A stretch of DNA of 64,000 nt. It comes from Deltaproteobacteria bacterium (GTDB lineage: Bacteria > Desulfobacterota > GWC2-55-46). The number at the start of each line of letters is the position of its first letter. Position 1 is the stretch's first letter. The notes under the pieces are model-generated. The model did not search any database and had not been told where the DNA came from. It saw only the letters and a program-made list of their open reading frames with translations. Location of the stretch: assembly GCA_016177845.1 (NCBI GenBank), contig JACOUO010000011.1, forward strand, positions 192,326 through 256,325, given 5' to 3'. A program made the translations under genes and the position numbers. Of the stretch, positions 8,080-16,386 are shown one piece after another.

Positions 8080-8958
8080 CTAATTGTAGTATTTGTTCGA
8101 CTCTGCCCTAACCCCGCTTATCATCTCTTCGACCTCAGCCAGCATCTGCCCTGTGATATTTACGGACTTCAGTATCTCTGCGTGGGCCGAAGAAATGCCT
8201 CTGTGATTTTCAGAATGCTCCCTTCCATCTGCTACTATAAGGTCTGCAAGGTATATTATGGGTACAAGATACGCAAGGGGATCGCCGTTATCTCTTAGGC
8301 GGTAATTCCTCGGGTTATGATGGTATCGTATTGAGGTGATGCATGTATCTGGGAGCTTGCACTTTTCAGCAAACATTGCCCCTGCTTCAGGGTGTGTTGC
8401 GCCGAATGCCTCCTGCTCAAGTTCAAGAAGTGCTTCGATATTATCTCCTGATGTCTTCATATACTCATCAGAGAAAATCTGGAACAGTACAGGTCTTCCG
8501 ATGTCGTGCAACAGTCCGGCAAGAAAAGCCGAATCTTTGTTGACCAGGCCGCTTTTTTCAGCTATCAGGACTGCGGCAATTGCGACATTAAACGAGTGTT
8601 CCCAAAGTGAAGTCACATTAGCCTTGTTGGACTTGCTTATGCCTTTGAACACAGTGACCGAGATAGCCAACCCCTTTACCATCTCAAAGCCGAGCACTAT
8701 AATTGCCTGGGATATTGAGCTTATCCTCCTTGGAAATCCGTAGAAGATAGCGTTTGAAACCCCTACGATCCTCGAAGCGATTGCCTGGTCGTGCTCTATC
8801 ACTTTAACAAGGTCCTCAACAGTTGACTTGCTGTCCTCGGTGACACTCATTATTTTTTCCAGTACGGTCGGAATTGTGGAAAGTTTAATGATTTCATCTA
8901 TCTTTGATTTGAGAAGCGCTCTCTTTAAATTAGCCATTGTTGGTGCTGTATTTACCAT
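8080..8958 (-). CDS. HDOD domain signalling protein
   Basis: A 292-residue protein made almost wholly of an HDOD domain, an HD-related output domain without proven hydrolase activity. Visible marks are STIPTVLEKIMSV and VIEHDQAIASRIVGVSNA near the N-terminus, SSISQAIIVLGFEMVKGLA, then LLHDIGRPVLF with the HD pair and YHHNPRNY towards the C-terminus. HDOD proteins act in bacterial signalling and motility control, often near cyclic-di-GMP systems. The start has a GAAGGA ribosome site. It is divergent from the glycosyltransferase at 9091 and convergent with DUF362, so it is probably monocistronic. Confidence 0.87.
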   Translation of the reverse strand: MVNTAPTMANLKRALLKSKIDEIIKLSTIPTVLEKIMSVTEDSKSTVEDLVKVIEHDQAIASRIVGVSNAIFYGFPRRISSISQAIIVLGFEMVKGLAISVTVFKGISKSNKANVTSLWEHSFNVAIAAVLIAEKSGLVNKDSAFLAGLLHDIGRPVLFQIFSDEYMKTSGDNIEALLELEQEAFGATHPEAGAMFAEKCKLPDTCITSIRYHHNPRNYRLRDNGDPLAYLVPIIYLADLIVADGREHSENHRGISSAHAEILKSVNITGQMLAEVEEMISGVRAESNKYYN

Positions 8959-9054
8959 ATTCCTTCTATTAAATAATACCGGAGTAGTTTTCTATCGTTT
9001 TATATCGGATTCAAAATTAAAAACTTTAGTAAAACAGGAACAACTGTTAAAACA

Positions 9055-9083
9055 TTGAAATAATTTACGATATTTGATATTGT
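9055..9083 (+). promoter_or_regulatory. Sigma70-type promoter that would give a leaderless transcript
   Basis: TTGAAA (9055-9060), a 17-nt spacer, TATTGT (9078-9083). Transcription would begin at about 9090-9091, exactly at the ATG of the next gene, which has no ribosome site. Confidence 0.45.
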
Positions 9084-9090
9084 TAACGAC

Positions 9091-10203
9091 ATGAATATTT
9101 TAGTAATAGGCTCCCCCAAAAGAGATTTTCACATCGGCTTCGATAACTTTGTTTTAGGTTTGAGCAAGCGCGGTGTGGCATTTGACCATTATCCCAATAT
9201 CCTTACGCAAAGCTACGGGCAAACCGGCACCTATTCCATAAAGTTCAACAACACCAATATTTCGTACCCAGATTATCAGACAATCAAGCAAAACCTTAAG
9301 AAAAACCATTATGACCTGATCATAACAACGGTATGCCATGTGGACTACCGCGGCGGAAAGCATGGTTTTTTCTCAGAGATTTCAAGAAGATTAAAATATT
9401 CCTTTGAATCAAATATGTATAAGCTTGGCGGCACACTGGTTCTGGATTGGATCAAGCAGGGGATTAAGCTGCCTCCATTTATTGTCCTTGACGATACGGA
9501 TGATCCCTTTATATTCCCTGTGGATTATGAACTGCTCTCAAAGAGCTTGATATATTTTAAAAGAGAGCTTCCTCTTGACAGATTTTTTACTTTCAGGCTT
9601 TTTGAGGCAAAGCTTTCCAAGCAGCAGAAAGTGCCTCTTGTAGAGAAAATACTGCCTCTTTGGCTTTCGTATGACCTTGATTCAATAGCAGCATTTACAA
9701 ACCCTGACGAAATCAAGCCGTATAACTCACGAAGCGTAGATATTTCTTATCTTACAAACCTCTATATGAGTTATAACAGGTTGAAATTATTGCCTCATCT
9801 GGATAATTTAGAGGCAAAATACAAGGTTGTGACAACAAAACAGGGTAAATTCGATAAGAAAGAATTTTATGGAATTTCCAAGGATTCCAAGATAAGCATC
9901 AGTCTTGAGGGCAGGGGATGGGACTGCGCAAAACATTACGAATTAATGATTTGCGGAAGCCTTATGTTTATCACGCGCCCTACGATGGAGCTTGCATTTA
10001 ACCTGATAGACGGACAGAACTGCGTGTTTGTCGATAGTGAATTCAGGGACCTCGAAGAGCGCGTCAAATATTACCTTGATAACCCGCAAAAAAGCAGCGA
10101 GGTCGCAAAGAACGGATATGACCTTGCGAAAAACCAGCTGACAAATGACAAGCTTGTGGACTATGTTCTTGAAAAGACACTTAAGGCCATGAAGCAGCGC
10201 TAA
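9091..10203 (+). CDS. CgeB-like glycosyltransferase (GT1/GT4-type C-terminal domain)
   Basis: A 370-residue cytoplasmic protein. The C-terminal third has the glycosyltransferase pattern of spore-protein CgeB-type enzymes: ISISLEGRGWDCAKHYELMICGSLMFI, FNLIDGQNCVFVDSEFRDLEERVKYYLDNP, then the closing helices. The N-terminal half (MNILVIGSPKRDFHIGFDNF) is a Rossmann-like acceptor domain. Donor and acceptor are unknown. It stands alone, away from any polysaccharide cluster. No ribosome site precedes the ATG, and the promoter position suggests a leaderless mRNA. The region is AT-rich compared with its neighbours, so recent acquisition is possible. Confidence 0.72.
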   Translation: MNILVIGSPKRDFHIGFDNFVLGLSKRGVAFDHYPNILTQSYGQTGTYSIKFNNTNISYPDYQTIKQNLKKNHYDLIITTVCHVDYRGGKHGFFSEISRRLKYSFESNMYKLGGTLVLDWIKQGIKLPPFIVLDDTDDPFIFPVDYELLSKSLIYFKRELPLDRFFTFRLFEAKLSKQQKVPLVEKILPLWLSYDLDSIAAFTNPDEIKPYNSRSVDISYLTNLYMSYNRLKLLPHLDNLEAKYKVVTTKQGKFDKKEFYGISKDSKISISLEGRGWDCAKHYELMICGSLMFITRPTMELAFNLIDGQNCVFVDSEFRDLEERVKYYLDNPQKSSEVAKNGYDLAKNQLTNDKLVDYVLEKTLKAMKQR

Positions 10204-10241
10204 ACCAATCAGCCGTTATAAAAATATTTCTGCCAGAACGC

Positions 10242-10583
10242 TTAAGCTGCTTTTTTTGCCTTTGATATCTCTTCAGCGGCCTCTCGCGAGATAATCTTAT
10301 TAAATCGGCTCACTCTGCCTGAGGCGGTCTTCTCCTGATAAAGCAACGCGAGTTTCCGATTTTCAAACTGCTCAAAGAACACATCCCATGATATAGGCTC
10401 AAGAGATTGAGTTCCCCTATAACCCGGAAAGTCGATGCGTATGATGCCCGGTTCATCCTTGTCGCGAGTCTTTTTCACTGAAGCCGGGTGTCCGCCCCGT
10501 GACTCGACCCATTTCTTTACTTCTTCATGGTCTGTCGTAATCCTGGATACGATCTTTGCTGATTTCTTTGTGTCCGCTTTCAT
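10242..10583 (-). CDS. Conserved small hypothetical protein (RGGHPA...IDFPGY family)
   Basis: I choose the ATG at 10583 (113 residues, MKADTKKS), which has CGGAGGG just before it; an in-frame ATG at 10616 would add 11 residues. The body carries a pattern I recognise from a widespread small bacterial family: VESRGGHPASVKKT, GIIRIDFPGYRG, SLEPISWDVFFEQFENRKLALLYQ, SRFNKIISR. Some databases label members as branching enzyme by propagation; nothing here supports glucan branching. The fold and function are unknown. It is convergent with the glycosyltransferase at 9091 and divergent from rsgA. Confidence 0.75.
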   Translation of the reverse strand: MKADTKKSAKIVSRITTDHEEVKKWVESRGGHPASVKKTRDKDEPGIIRIDFPGYRGTQSLEPISWDVFFEQFENRKLALLYQEKTASGRVSRFNKIISREAAEEISKAKKAA

Positions 10584-10633
10584 GATGCCCTCCGCTTTTT
10601 GCCAGCCTGTCTTCATTTCCTTATTATTAATTT

Positions 10634-10739
10634 TCTACCCGATTCATTGTACAGTAAAGTAGCGGCTTCATATTAATCAATCATCCACAGGGCAAAAAAT
10701 ATGGTCCTCTGTTAGTTATTGTGAGCGAATCCGGGTAGA
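10634..10739. repeat. 106-bp segment bounded by imperfect terminal inverted repeats
   Basis: TCTACCCGATTC (10634-10645) is matched in inverse by GAATCCGGGTAGA (10727-10739), with a single inserted base. The interior is non-coding. This is the layout of a small miniature inverted-repeat element, but no target duplication is evident and no second copy was seen in the window. Confidence 0.35.
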
Positions 10740-10807
10740 AATGTGTCGTGTTAGCAACAATTTTTAGCGTTTTTGATTTGGAATTATAATAAAATAATAA
10801 AGAGCAG

Positions 10808-10816
10808 TGGTATAAT
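10808..10816 (+). promoter_or_regulatory. Extended -10 promoter for rsgA
   Basis: TGGTATAAT, a perfect -10 with TG extension, 50 nt before the chosen rsgA start. The -35 position is AT-rich without a consensus box. Confidence 0.55.
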
Positions 10817-10865
10817 CCTGGTTAGGTCCGTTAACGCCAAGTTGGACTTAGACAAAGGTGAAGAA

Positions 10866-11942
10866 ATGTCAAATCAACAATTGGGTCTTGAAAAGTTAGG
10901 GTGGGACAAGTGGTTTGAAGGGCTGTCGATACTTCAATGCAGGCCAATTGAAACTGTAGCACGTGTAGCAGCTGTAGACCGCGATCAACTGTTGCTCCTG
11001 AATGACGGGGGTGCATTTCGGGCAAAACTGTCCGGCAGCTACATATACCGTCACCGGTTATCGCAAGAGCGCCCTTGCGTAGGCGACTGGGTATGTGTGG
11101 AGAAACACCAAAACGATGACTTAGGTCTTATTCATGCACTTCTTGAACGCAAGACTAGTCTACGCCGAAAGGCGGCAGGTGGATCGATTGAGTTCCAGAT
11201 GATTGCGGCAAATGTTGATTACGTAATCATCGTGCAGTCCTGCCACTTTGATTTCAACCTAAAAAGGTTGGAGCGTTACTTAGTTATGGTGATGGACGGT
11301 GGTGCGGAACCATATGTCCTGCTTACCAAGACAGACTTGGTTGGGCCTGATATATTGGCCACCCAACTTTCCCAAATTCGTGCTGTTGGTGTCTCAGCGC
11401 CGGTGCTGACCTTGAGTAACGTCACAAGAGAGGGAATTGATGAACTAAAGCAAATATTATTGCCTGGAAAGACTTATTGCTTTGTTGGCTCATCGGGAGT
11501 TGGTAAGAGTACGATCATAAACGAACTGATCGGCCAAGACATGCTCGAAACAAAGGACGTTAGTGCTACAGGCGAGGGCAGGCATACTACAGTCCGCCGG
11601 GAATTAATCATTCTCCAGAACGGCGCCTTGGTTATAGATAACCCAGGGATGCGTGAGTTTGGAATCCTTTGTGCGGAAGACGGGATTGAAGGAGGCTTTT
11701 TCGACATTATTACCCTCGCATCCCATTGTCGTTACAGGGACTGTACCCATACCAGCGAGCCTGGCTGTGCCGTACTCAATGCTTTAAGCGCAGGCGAAAT
11801 CGATCAGAAGCACTACGAGAATTACATCAAGCTGAAGGAGGAATCTGAGTTTTACCGGATGTCCTACGCTGAGAAGAGAAAGAAAGATCGAGACTTTGGT
11901 AGGTACATTAAGTCCGCAAAGAAAGACATGAAGCGAGACTAA
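10866..11942 (+). CDS. rsgA: Ribosome small-subunit-dependent GTPase A
   Basis: I place the start at ATG 10866 (MSNQQLGLEKLGW, 358 residues) because AGGTGAAG lies just before it; the frame is open 31 codons further up. RsgA is a circularly permuted GTPase acting in late 30S maturation. Visible are the OB-fold domain (about 30-90), the permuted G4 motif LTKTD, then G1 in FVGSSGVGKST, G3 in DNPGM, and the C-terminal zinc site CRYRDCTHTSEPGCAV. All key residues are present. It has its own promoter and no operon partners. Codon choice looks less GC-rich than the surrounding housekeeping genes, so transfer is possible. Confidence 0.93.
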   Translation: MSNQQLGLEKLGWDKWFEGLSILQCRPIETVARVAAVDRDQLLLLNDGGAFRAKLSGSYIYRHRLSQERPCVGDWVCVEKHQNDDLGLIHALLERKTSLRRKAAGGSIEFQMIAANVDYVIIVQSCHFDFNLKRLERYLVMVMDGGAEPYVLLTKTDLVGPDILATQLSQIRAVGVSAPVLTLSNVTREGIDELKQILLPGKTYCFVGSSGVGKSTIINELIGQDMLETKDVSATGEGRHTTVRRELIILQNGALVIDNPGMREFGILCAEDGIEGGFFDIITLASHCRYRDCTHTSEPGCAVLNALSAGEIDQKHYENYIKLKEESEFYRMSYAEKRKKDRDFGRYIKSAKKDMKRD

Positions 11943-12048
11943 AGGCATCGAGGCGCATTATAGCCATTCGGTGCGGGACCAGAAAAGGGAACGGTTTTAT
12001 TTTGATGTGATGATCCAACCTGCGCACTTACAAGAAAAGAGGTAATCA

Positions 12049-12549
12049 ATGATTATCAGAAATGAGACCCCAGAGGACATTACTGCAATTTCAGAGGTGA
12101 CAATTGCCGCATTTTCAGACCATCCAATCAGCAATCATACTGAACAATTTATAATAAATGCACTACGCCGCGCTAACGTATTAACTATTTCTCTTGTTGC
12201 TGAAATTGACGGGAAAATAGTCGGCCATATTGCATTTTCACCAATCAAAATTTCTGATGGTTCCACAGATTGGTACGGCTTAGGGCCTGTTTCGGTATTA
12301 CCAGAGCTGCAAAAGCAAGGTATCGGTACGGCTCTGATTCTTAAAGGCATTTCCATGCTAAAAGAAATTGGTGGCCAAGGTTGCGCTCTCGTTGGAGACC
12401 CTAATTATTACAGGCGATTTGGCTTTAAAAACAATCCCGACTTAATCCACGAAGGAATTCCTCAAGAGGTTTTTCTTGTCCTTCCTTTCTATGAGAATAT
12501 CGCAAAGGGTAAAGTGGAGTTTCACGAGGGGTTTCTGGCAACAAGTTAA
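12049..12549 (+). CDS. GNAT family N-acetyltransferase (YhbS-like)
   Basis: A 166-residue single-domain GNAT protein. It opens MIIRNETPEDITAI, a common GNAT start, and the acetyl-CoA site is seen in LGPVSVLPELQKQGIGTALI (the Q-x-x-G-x-G/A loop). Later GCALVGDPNYYRRFGF matches the YhbS-type subfamily. The substrate is unknown. AGAGGT precedes the ATG. It follows rsgA by 106 nt in the same direction, with no visible terminator between them, so a loose two-gene unit is possible. It belongs to the accessory-looking stretch at 10.2-12.8 kb. Confidence 0.88.
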   Translation: MIIRNETPEDITAISEVTIAAFSDHPISNHTEQFIINALRRANVLTISLVAEIDGKIVGHIAFSPIKISDGSTDWYGLGPVSVLPELQKQGIGTALILKGISMLKEIGGQGCALVGDPNYYRRFGFKNNPDLIHEGIPQEVFLVLPFYENIAKGKVEFHEGFLATS

Positions 12550-12695
12550 AGTAACTGCTGGGTCTAACCGGCTCAATCAACTCGGACTGGCCTACTGTCT
12601 AAGAATCCTGCAAGAATCTCTTAAGTAATAGAAAAATAAAAATCTTTCAGAGAAGCTCTTCGGGCAAGACCTCCTTTAATACCATCTCGTTTTGT

Positions 12696-12741
12696 TGTAA
12701 ACACATTTACTTCCACAGTGTAAACCGATTTACTTCAACAG
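12696..12741. repeat. Tandem 23-bp repeat carrying two GTAAA-N4-TTTAC dyads
   Basis: Two adjacent 23-bp units (12696-12718 and 12719-12741) differ at three positions. Each contains a perfect dyad: GTAAACACATTTAC at 12697-12710 and GTAAACCGATTTAC at 12720-12733. Centres are 23 bp apart, close to two helical turns, as in paired operators. No gene start lies close by; the 281-bp gap between the GNAT gene and the end of xerD holds nothing else I can identify. Confidence 0.5.
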
Positions 12742-12830
12742 ACAAACACTTGTTTTGCCAGCAGGATTAAAGAGCAGATTTATGTCGCATAATGGATATT
12801 ATGTCAAATGAAGAAAAATAAAAAGAAAGG

Positions 12831-13724
12831 TCAGCCTCTCGGGTGTTTTTTGTGCAGTTTTTTGAGCCTTTCGTTTGTGATGTGGGTATATATCTGTGTT
12901 GAGGATATGTCTGCATGGCCGAGCATCGCCTGTACCATTCTCAGGTCAGCTCCCCTTTCCAGAAGGTGTGTGGCAAAGGAGTGGCGGATGATGTGCGGCT
13001 TTATCTTATCGCGGTCAATCTCGGCCTTCATTGCATTTTGCTTTATGATCACCCAGAAGTTCTGCCTTGTCATCCTGCTTCCAAGCACAGTCAGGAAAAG
13101 GAACTTATTCTCACGCGCTTTGATAAAAGACGGCCTTGATTCTTCCATATACCTTTTAAGCCAGTACATGGCAGATTCTCCTATTGGCACAAGCCTTTCT
13201 TTTGAGCCTTTGCCAAATGCTATTACAAACCCGCCCTGCAGATTAAGGCCGTTAAGCTTAAGAGTTATAAGCTCAGATACCCTCATGCCTGTCGCGTAAA
13301 GCGTCTCCAGCATGGCCTTATCCCTCAGCCCGAGCCTCTTATCAAGGTCAGGCGCTGAAAGGAGCTTGTCTACCTCTTCATAGTTCAGGAACTCTGGCAG
13401 CCTCCTTTGCATCTTTGGCAGGTCTATATTGGCGCAGGGAGATTCCTTTATTCTGCCTTTCTTGGCAAAGTACTTATAAAACCCCCTGAACGCTATAAGC
13501 GCTCGTGAATAGGACCTTACCGCAAGTCCTGAATCCCTTTGAGCTTTCAGATATCCTGTAATGTCTTCGGAAGTTGCATTGATGATTGAGGTGTTTTTAT
13601 TACGCAGGTAGGCAGAGAATTTACGGAGGTCTCTTTTATATGAATCGTTCGTATTCAGGGAGAGCCCTTTTTCAACCACTATGAAGTCAAGGAATGCCTG
13701 TATTAAGAACTCATCCTGTTCCAT
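12831..13724 (-). CDS. xerD: Tyrosine recombinase XerC/XerD
   Basis: I place the start at ATG 13724 (MEQDEFLIQAFLDF, 297 residues), preceded by AAAAGGG and lying one base after the glnD stop; an upstream ATG would reach into glnD. Length is the Xer norm. The N-terminal SAM-like DNA-binding domain covers about 1-95. The catalytic domain shows Arg in TGMRVSELITL, then HIIRHSFATHLLERG (His, Arg), GHADISSTQIYTH (His and nucleophile Tyr). Xer recombinases resolve chromosome dimers at dif. It is embedded in a housekeeping operon, so it is not an integrase of a mobile element. C or D cannot be separated by sight. Confidence 0.9.
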   Translation of the reverse strand: MEQDEFLIQAFLDFIVVEKGLSLNTNDSYKRDLRKFSAYLRNKNTSIINATSEDITGYLKAQRDSGLAVRSYSRALIAFRGFYKYFAKKGRIKESPCANIDLPKMQRRLPEFLNYEEVDKLLSAPDLDKRLGLRDKAMLETLYATGMRVSELITLKLNGLNLQGGFVIAFGKGSKERLVPIGESAMYWLKRYMEESRPSFIKARENKFLFLTVLGSRMTRQNFWVIIKQNAMKAEIDRDKIKPHIIRHSFATHLLERGADLRMVQAMLGHADISSTQIYTHITNERLKKLHKKHPRG

Positions 13725-13725
13725 A

Positions 13726-16377
13726 TTATCCCTTTTCAGCAGGCTGGGCCTTTTCGGTGAGGACATTAAAGAGCGTCTCGGTTATCTCTTTGAGCCGTTC
13801 CTTATAATAGACTTTCTGGCCGAATATGTCCTTTACATAGAAGATATCCGCCACATCTTCTCCTTTTGTGGATATCTTTGCGATAAAGATATAGAGCCCG
13901 AGCTTGGAAAGGGTGCTTGTAATGTCGTAAAGAAGCCCTATTCTGTTCTGGGTGTGTATGTCGATTACGGTATAGGTGTCAGAGACCTCGTTATCTATCT
14001 GCACATATGTGCGCACCTTGGGCTTTGGTTTTTTATCGAGGATTGATGGCTTGCGCTTGCGCACAAGTGTCTCTACCTTGACCTTGCCTGTTATTACATC
14101 CGAGAGGTCTGTCTCTATCTTCTTTATCTTGTACTCATCGGTTATGTATTCGCCTATTGCGCTGTTGACCTGCAAAAGGTCAAGGACAATGCCGTTCTTA
14201 AGCGTATTTATCTGCGCGCCAAGGATGTTTACGGCATTTGCCGCCATAACGCCGGTAATCATTGAGAAAAGGCCGTGCACATCATGGGTGCAGATTATAA
14301 ACTCGGTATATTCCCTGAAAGTGTCCTGCCGTACGGTAAGCGTGTGCGTTTTTCCGGCAAAATCCCTAAGTATTTTAATATGGTCGGAGATTGAGTCGGG
14401 GCTGTTCGCAAGGAAGTACCTTTGAGGAAGTAGCTGAAAGTAATCATCCACGATTATTGAACTAATGCCTTCCGGCTTAAGGATATCCTCAATCTTTTCC
14501 TTTATGCGAAGGAGCTTTGTCTTTGCCTCCTCAAGCTCGAAAGTGCCTCTTTCAAGAATAGTTAATGCCTTGAAATAAAGCTCCTGGAACAGGGCGCCTT
14601 TCCACTGGTTCCAGACATCAGGGCCCACTGCCCTGACATCTGCAAATGTAAGGAGATAGAGAAGGTTAAGCCTTTCCAAATCTCCGATTTTCTTGGCAAA
14701 TTCTATTATGAGCTTCTCATCGTGCAGGTCTCTGTACTGCGCAGTGTCCGCGAGTATCAGGTGGTTCTTTACCAGGAACTTGACGAGGTTTGTGTCGTCT
14801 TCAGAAAGGTTCAGCCTCTTGCATATCTGCGGCACTATTGCCGCGCCCTTCTCGGCATGTCCTTTGCCGTGCGCCTTTCCTATGTCATGGAAAAGGACTG
14901 CAAGAAGCAAAATGTCTTGATTTGGAAGTTCTTCGTAGACCGTAGCCAGCAAGGAGAATTCAGCCTTATAGCTCCCCCTCAGCCTTTCAAGCTCGCGTAT
15001 GGCAAAAAGAGTATGTGCGTCAACGGTATAGATGTGGTAGAGGTCGTGCTGCACCCTGCAGCTTATATCATTGAACTCAGGGATATATTTCTCAAGGAAC
15101 TTGAGCTTGTGCATTTCATTGAGAGTCTTGAAAACTGTCTTATGTTTCAATATCTTAAGGAAGGAATCTGAGACATCCCTTGAGGTATGGAATTCCTCCG
15201 TAGGTTCATAGTTGAGAATGAGGTCCTTTGTGGGCTGGTCTATTTCCACCTCAAAGGCCTGTGAATATTCAAATGCCTTTATTACGGCAACAGGCTCACT
15301 GGAGAATGCGTCTTTATCCTTTATCTTTAAGATGCCATCTACAATGGAGTAATGCTTGTCTATTCTGACTTTTTTCTTGGGCCAGAAGAAGAGCTTTTTT
15401 TCATCCTCGTGCAGGCACCTTGAAAGTATGAGGTTTGAGTAATGATTGATGTTAAGGGCGTGCCGGTAGTACTGCTGCATGAAGGATTCAACTGCAAGGG
15501 TATGCTCTGTATTCTGAAAGCTCAAAAGCCCGGCAATCCGTTCCTGATGGTCGAATGTAAGCTGGTCTGTCTTCCTGCCGGCTCCGAAGTGCAGCTCGTT
15601 TCTTACCCACAGGAGAAAGTTTAAAGAGGTCTCAAGGGATGTTTTGTCCTTCTCAGTCAAAAGTCCCATTGAGAACGGCTCGACGGGCTTGCCGTTTTTA
15701 GCCTTGATTATCCACATCGCGGTGTGGATATCCCTTAATCCCCCCTCGCCTTCCTTTACATTGGGCTCAAGCAGATATACGGAGCCTCCGAACTTGTCAT
15801 GCCTGTTCCTGTTCTCTTCGATCTTGTCGTTTATGAATTTTGCAGCTCTTGTCTTATTGAAGGTGTGCTTTTTAATGCTTGAGGTAAACTCAGAAAACAG
15901 TTCCTTATCCCCAAGCAGGAATCTCAGGTCGAGTATGGCCGTCATTGTCTTAAGGTCATCTTTGGCAAGGTCGATGCACTCGCTTATGGACCTGATGCTG
16001 AACCCAAGGTCAAGGCCTGTATCCCAGAGGATATATAATATCTGCTGCGTGAATTCTTCGATGGCCGGTGTGAGCTTTTTCCTGTAAAGAAGCATCAGGT
16101 CTATATCAGACCTGAGGTTGAGCTCGCCCCTGCCGTAGCCGCCTATGGCCACAAGCGAGGTGCTGTCGTTTAGCTTAAGCTCTTCTGATTTGAAGGTGAA
16201 AAGGGCTTTGAGGATATCATCAACAAGGGCGGTGTATTCTCTGCAGACCTCCATGCCGGTAGCGCCGTCCAGATGCTTTTCCCTGAGCGTTTTTTCACCA
16301 TTTGCGAGGTAATCCTTAATGACAGAGGCCGCATTGGCCCTGTTGCTGTTCATGGAATCTAATATGGTTCTATACAT
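13726..16377 (-). CDS. glnD: Bifunctional [protein-PII] uridylyltransferase/uridylyl-removing enzyme
   Basis: An 883-residue GlnD, near the family's usual length. Domains in order: nucleotidyltransferase (about 70-200) with GGYGRGELNLRSDIDLMLL, the linker/PII-UTase helical region, an HD hydrolase domain with LAVLFHDIGKAHGKGHAEKG, and two C-terminal ACT domains (about 690-770 and 795-875). It adds UMP to PII under nitrogen limitation and removes it when glutamine is high, so it is the cell's nitrogen sensor. It sits 9 nt after amiC and 1 nt before xerD. All catalytic motifs are intact. No PII gene is in the window. Confidence 0.93.
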   Translation of the reverse strand: MYRTILDSMNSNRANAASVIKDYLANGEKTLREKHLDGATGMEVCREYTALVDDILKALFTFKSEELKLNDSTSLVAIGGYGRGELNLRSDIDLMLLYRKKLTPAIEEFTQQILYILWDTGLDLGFSIRSISECIDLAKDDLKTMTAILDLRFLLGDKELFSEFTSSIKKHTFNKTRAAKFINDKIEENRNRHDKFGGSVYLLEPNVKEGEGGLRDIHTAMWIIKAKNGKPVEPFSMGLLTEKDKTSLETSLNFLLWVRNELHFGAGRKTDQLTFDHQERIAGLLSFQNTEHTLAVESFMQQYYRHALNINHYSNLILSRCLHEDEKKLFFWPKKKVRIDKHYSIVDGILKIKDKDAFSSEPVAVIKAFEYSQAFEVEIDQPTKDLILNYEPTEEFHTSRDVSDSFLKILKHKTVFKTLNEMHKLKFLEKYIPEFNDISCRVQHDLYHIYTVDAHTLFAIRELERLRGSYKAEFSLLATVYEELPNQDILLLAVLFHDIGKAHGKGHAEKGAAIVPQICKRLNLSEDDTNLVKFLVKNHLILADTAQYRDLHDEKLIIEFAKKIGDLERLNLLYLLTFADVRAVGPDVWNQWKGALFQELYFKALTILERGTFELEEAKTKLLRIKEKIEDILKPEGISSIIVDDYFQLLPQRYFLANSPDSISDHIKILRDFAGKTHTLTVRQDTFREYTEFIICTHDVHGLFSMITGVMAANAVNILGAQINTLKNGIVLDLLQVNSAIGEYITDEYKIKKIETDLSDVITGKVKVETLVRKRKPSILDKKPKPKVRTYVQIDNEVSDTYTVIDIHTQNRIGLLYDITSTLSKLGLYIFIAKISTKGEDVADIFYVKDIFGQKVYYKERLKEITETLFNVLTEKAQPAEKG

Positions 16378-16386
16378 TCATGGCCT

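Noticed and set aside
10242-10583. Naming the small protein a glucan branching enzyme
   Set aside because: It is far too short and lacks any amylase-type motif; the label is a known propagation error for this family.
12831-13724. XerD as the integrase of a mobile element
   Set aside because: It is standard Xer length, coupled to glnD in a housekeeping operon, with no attachment repeats or tRNA gene nearby.
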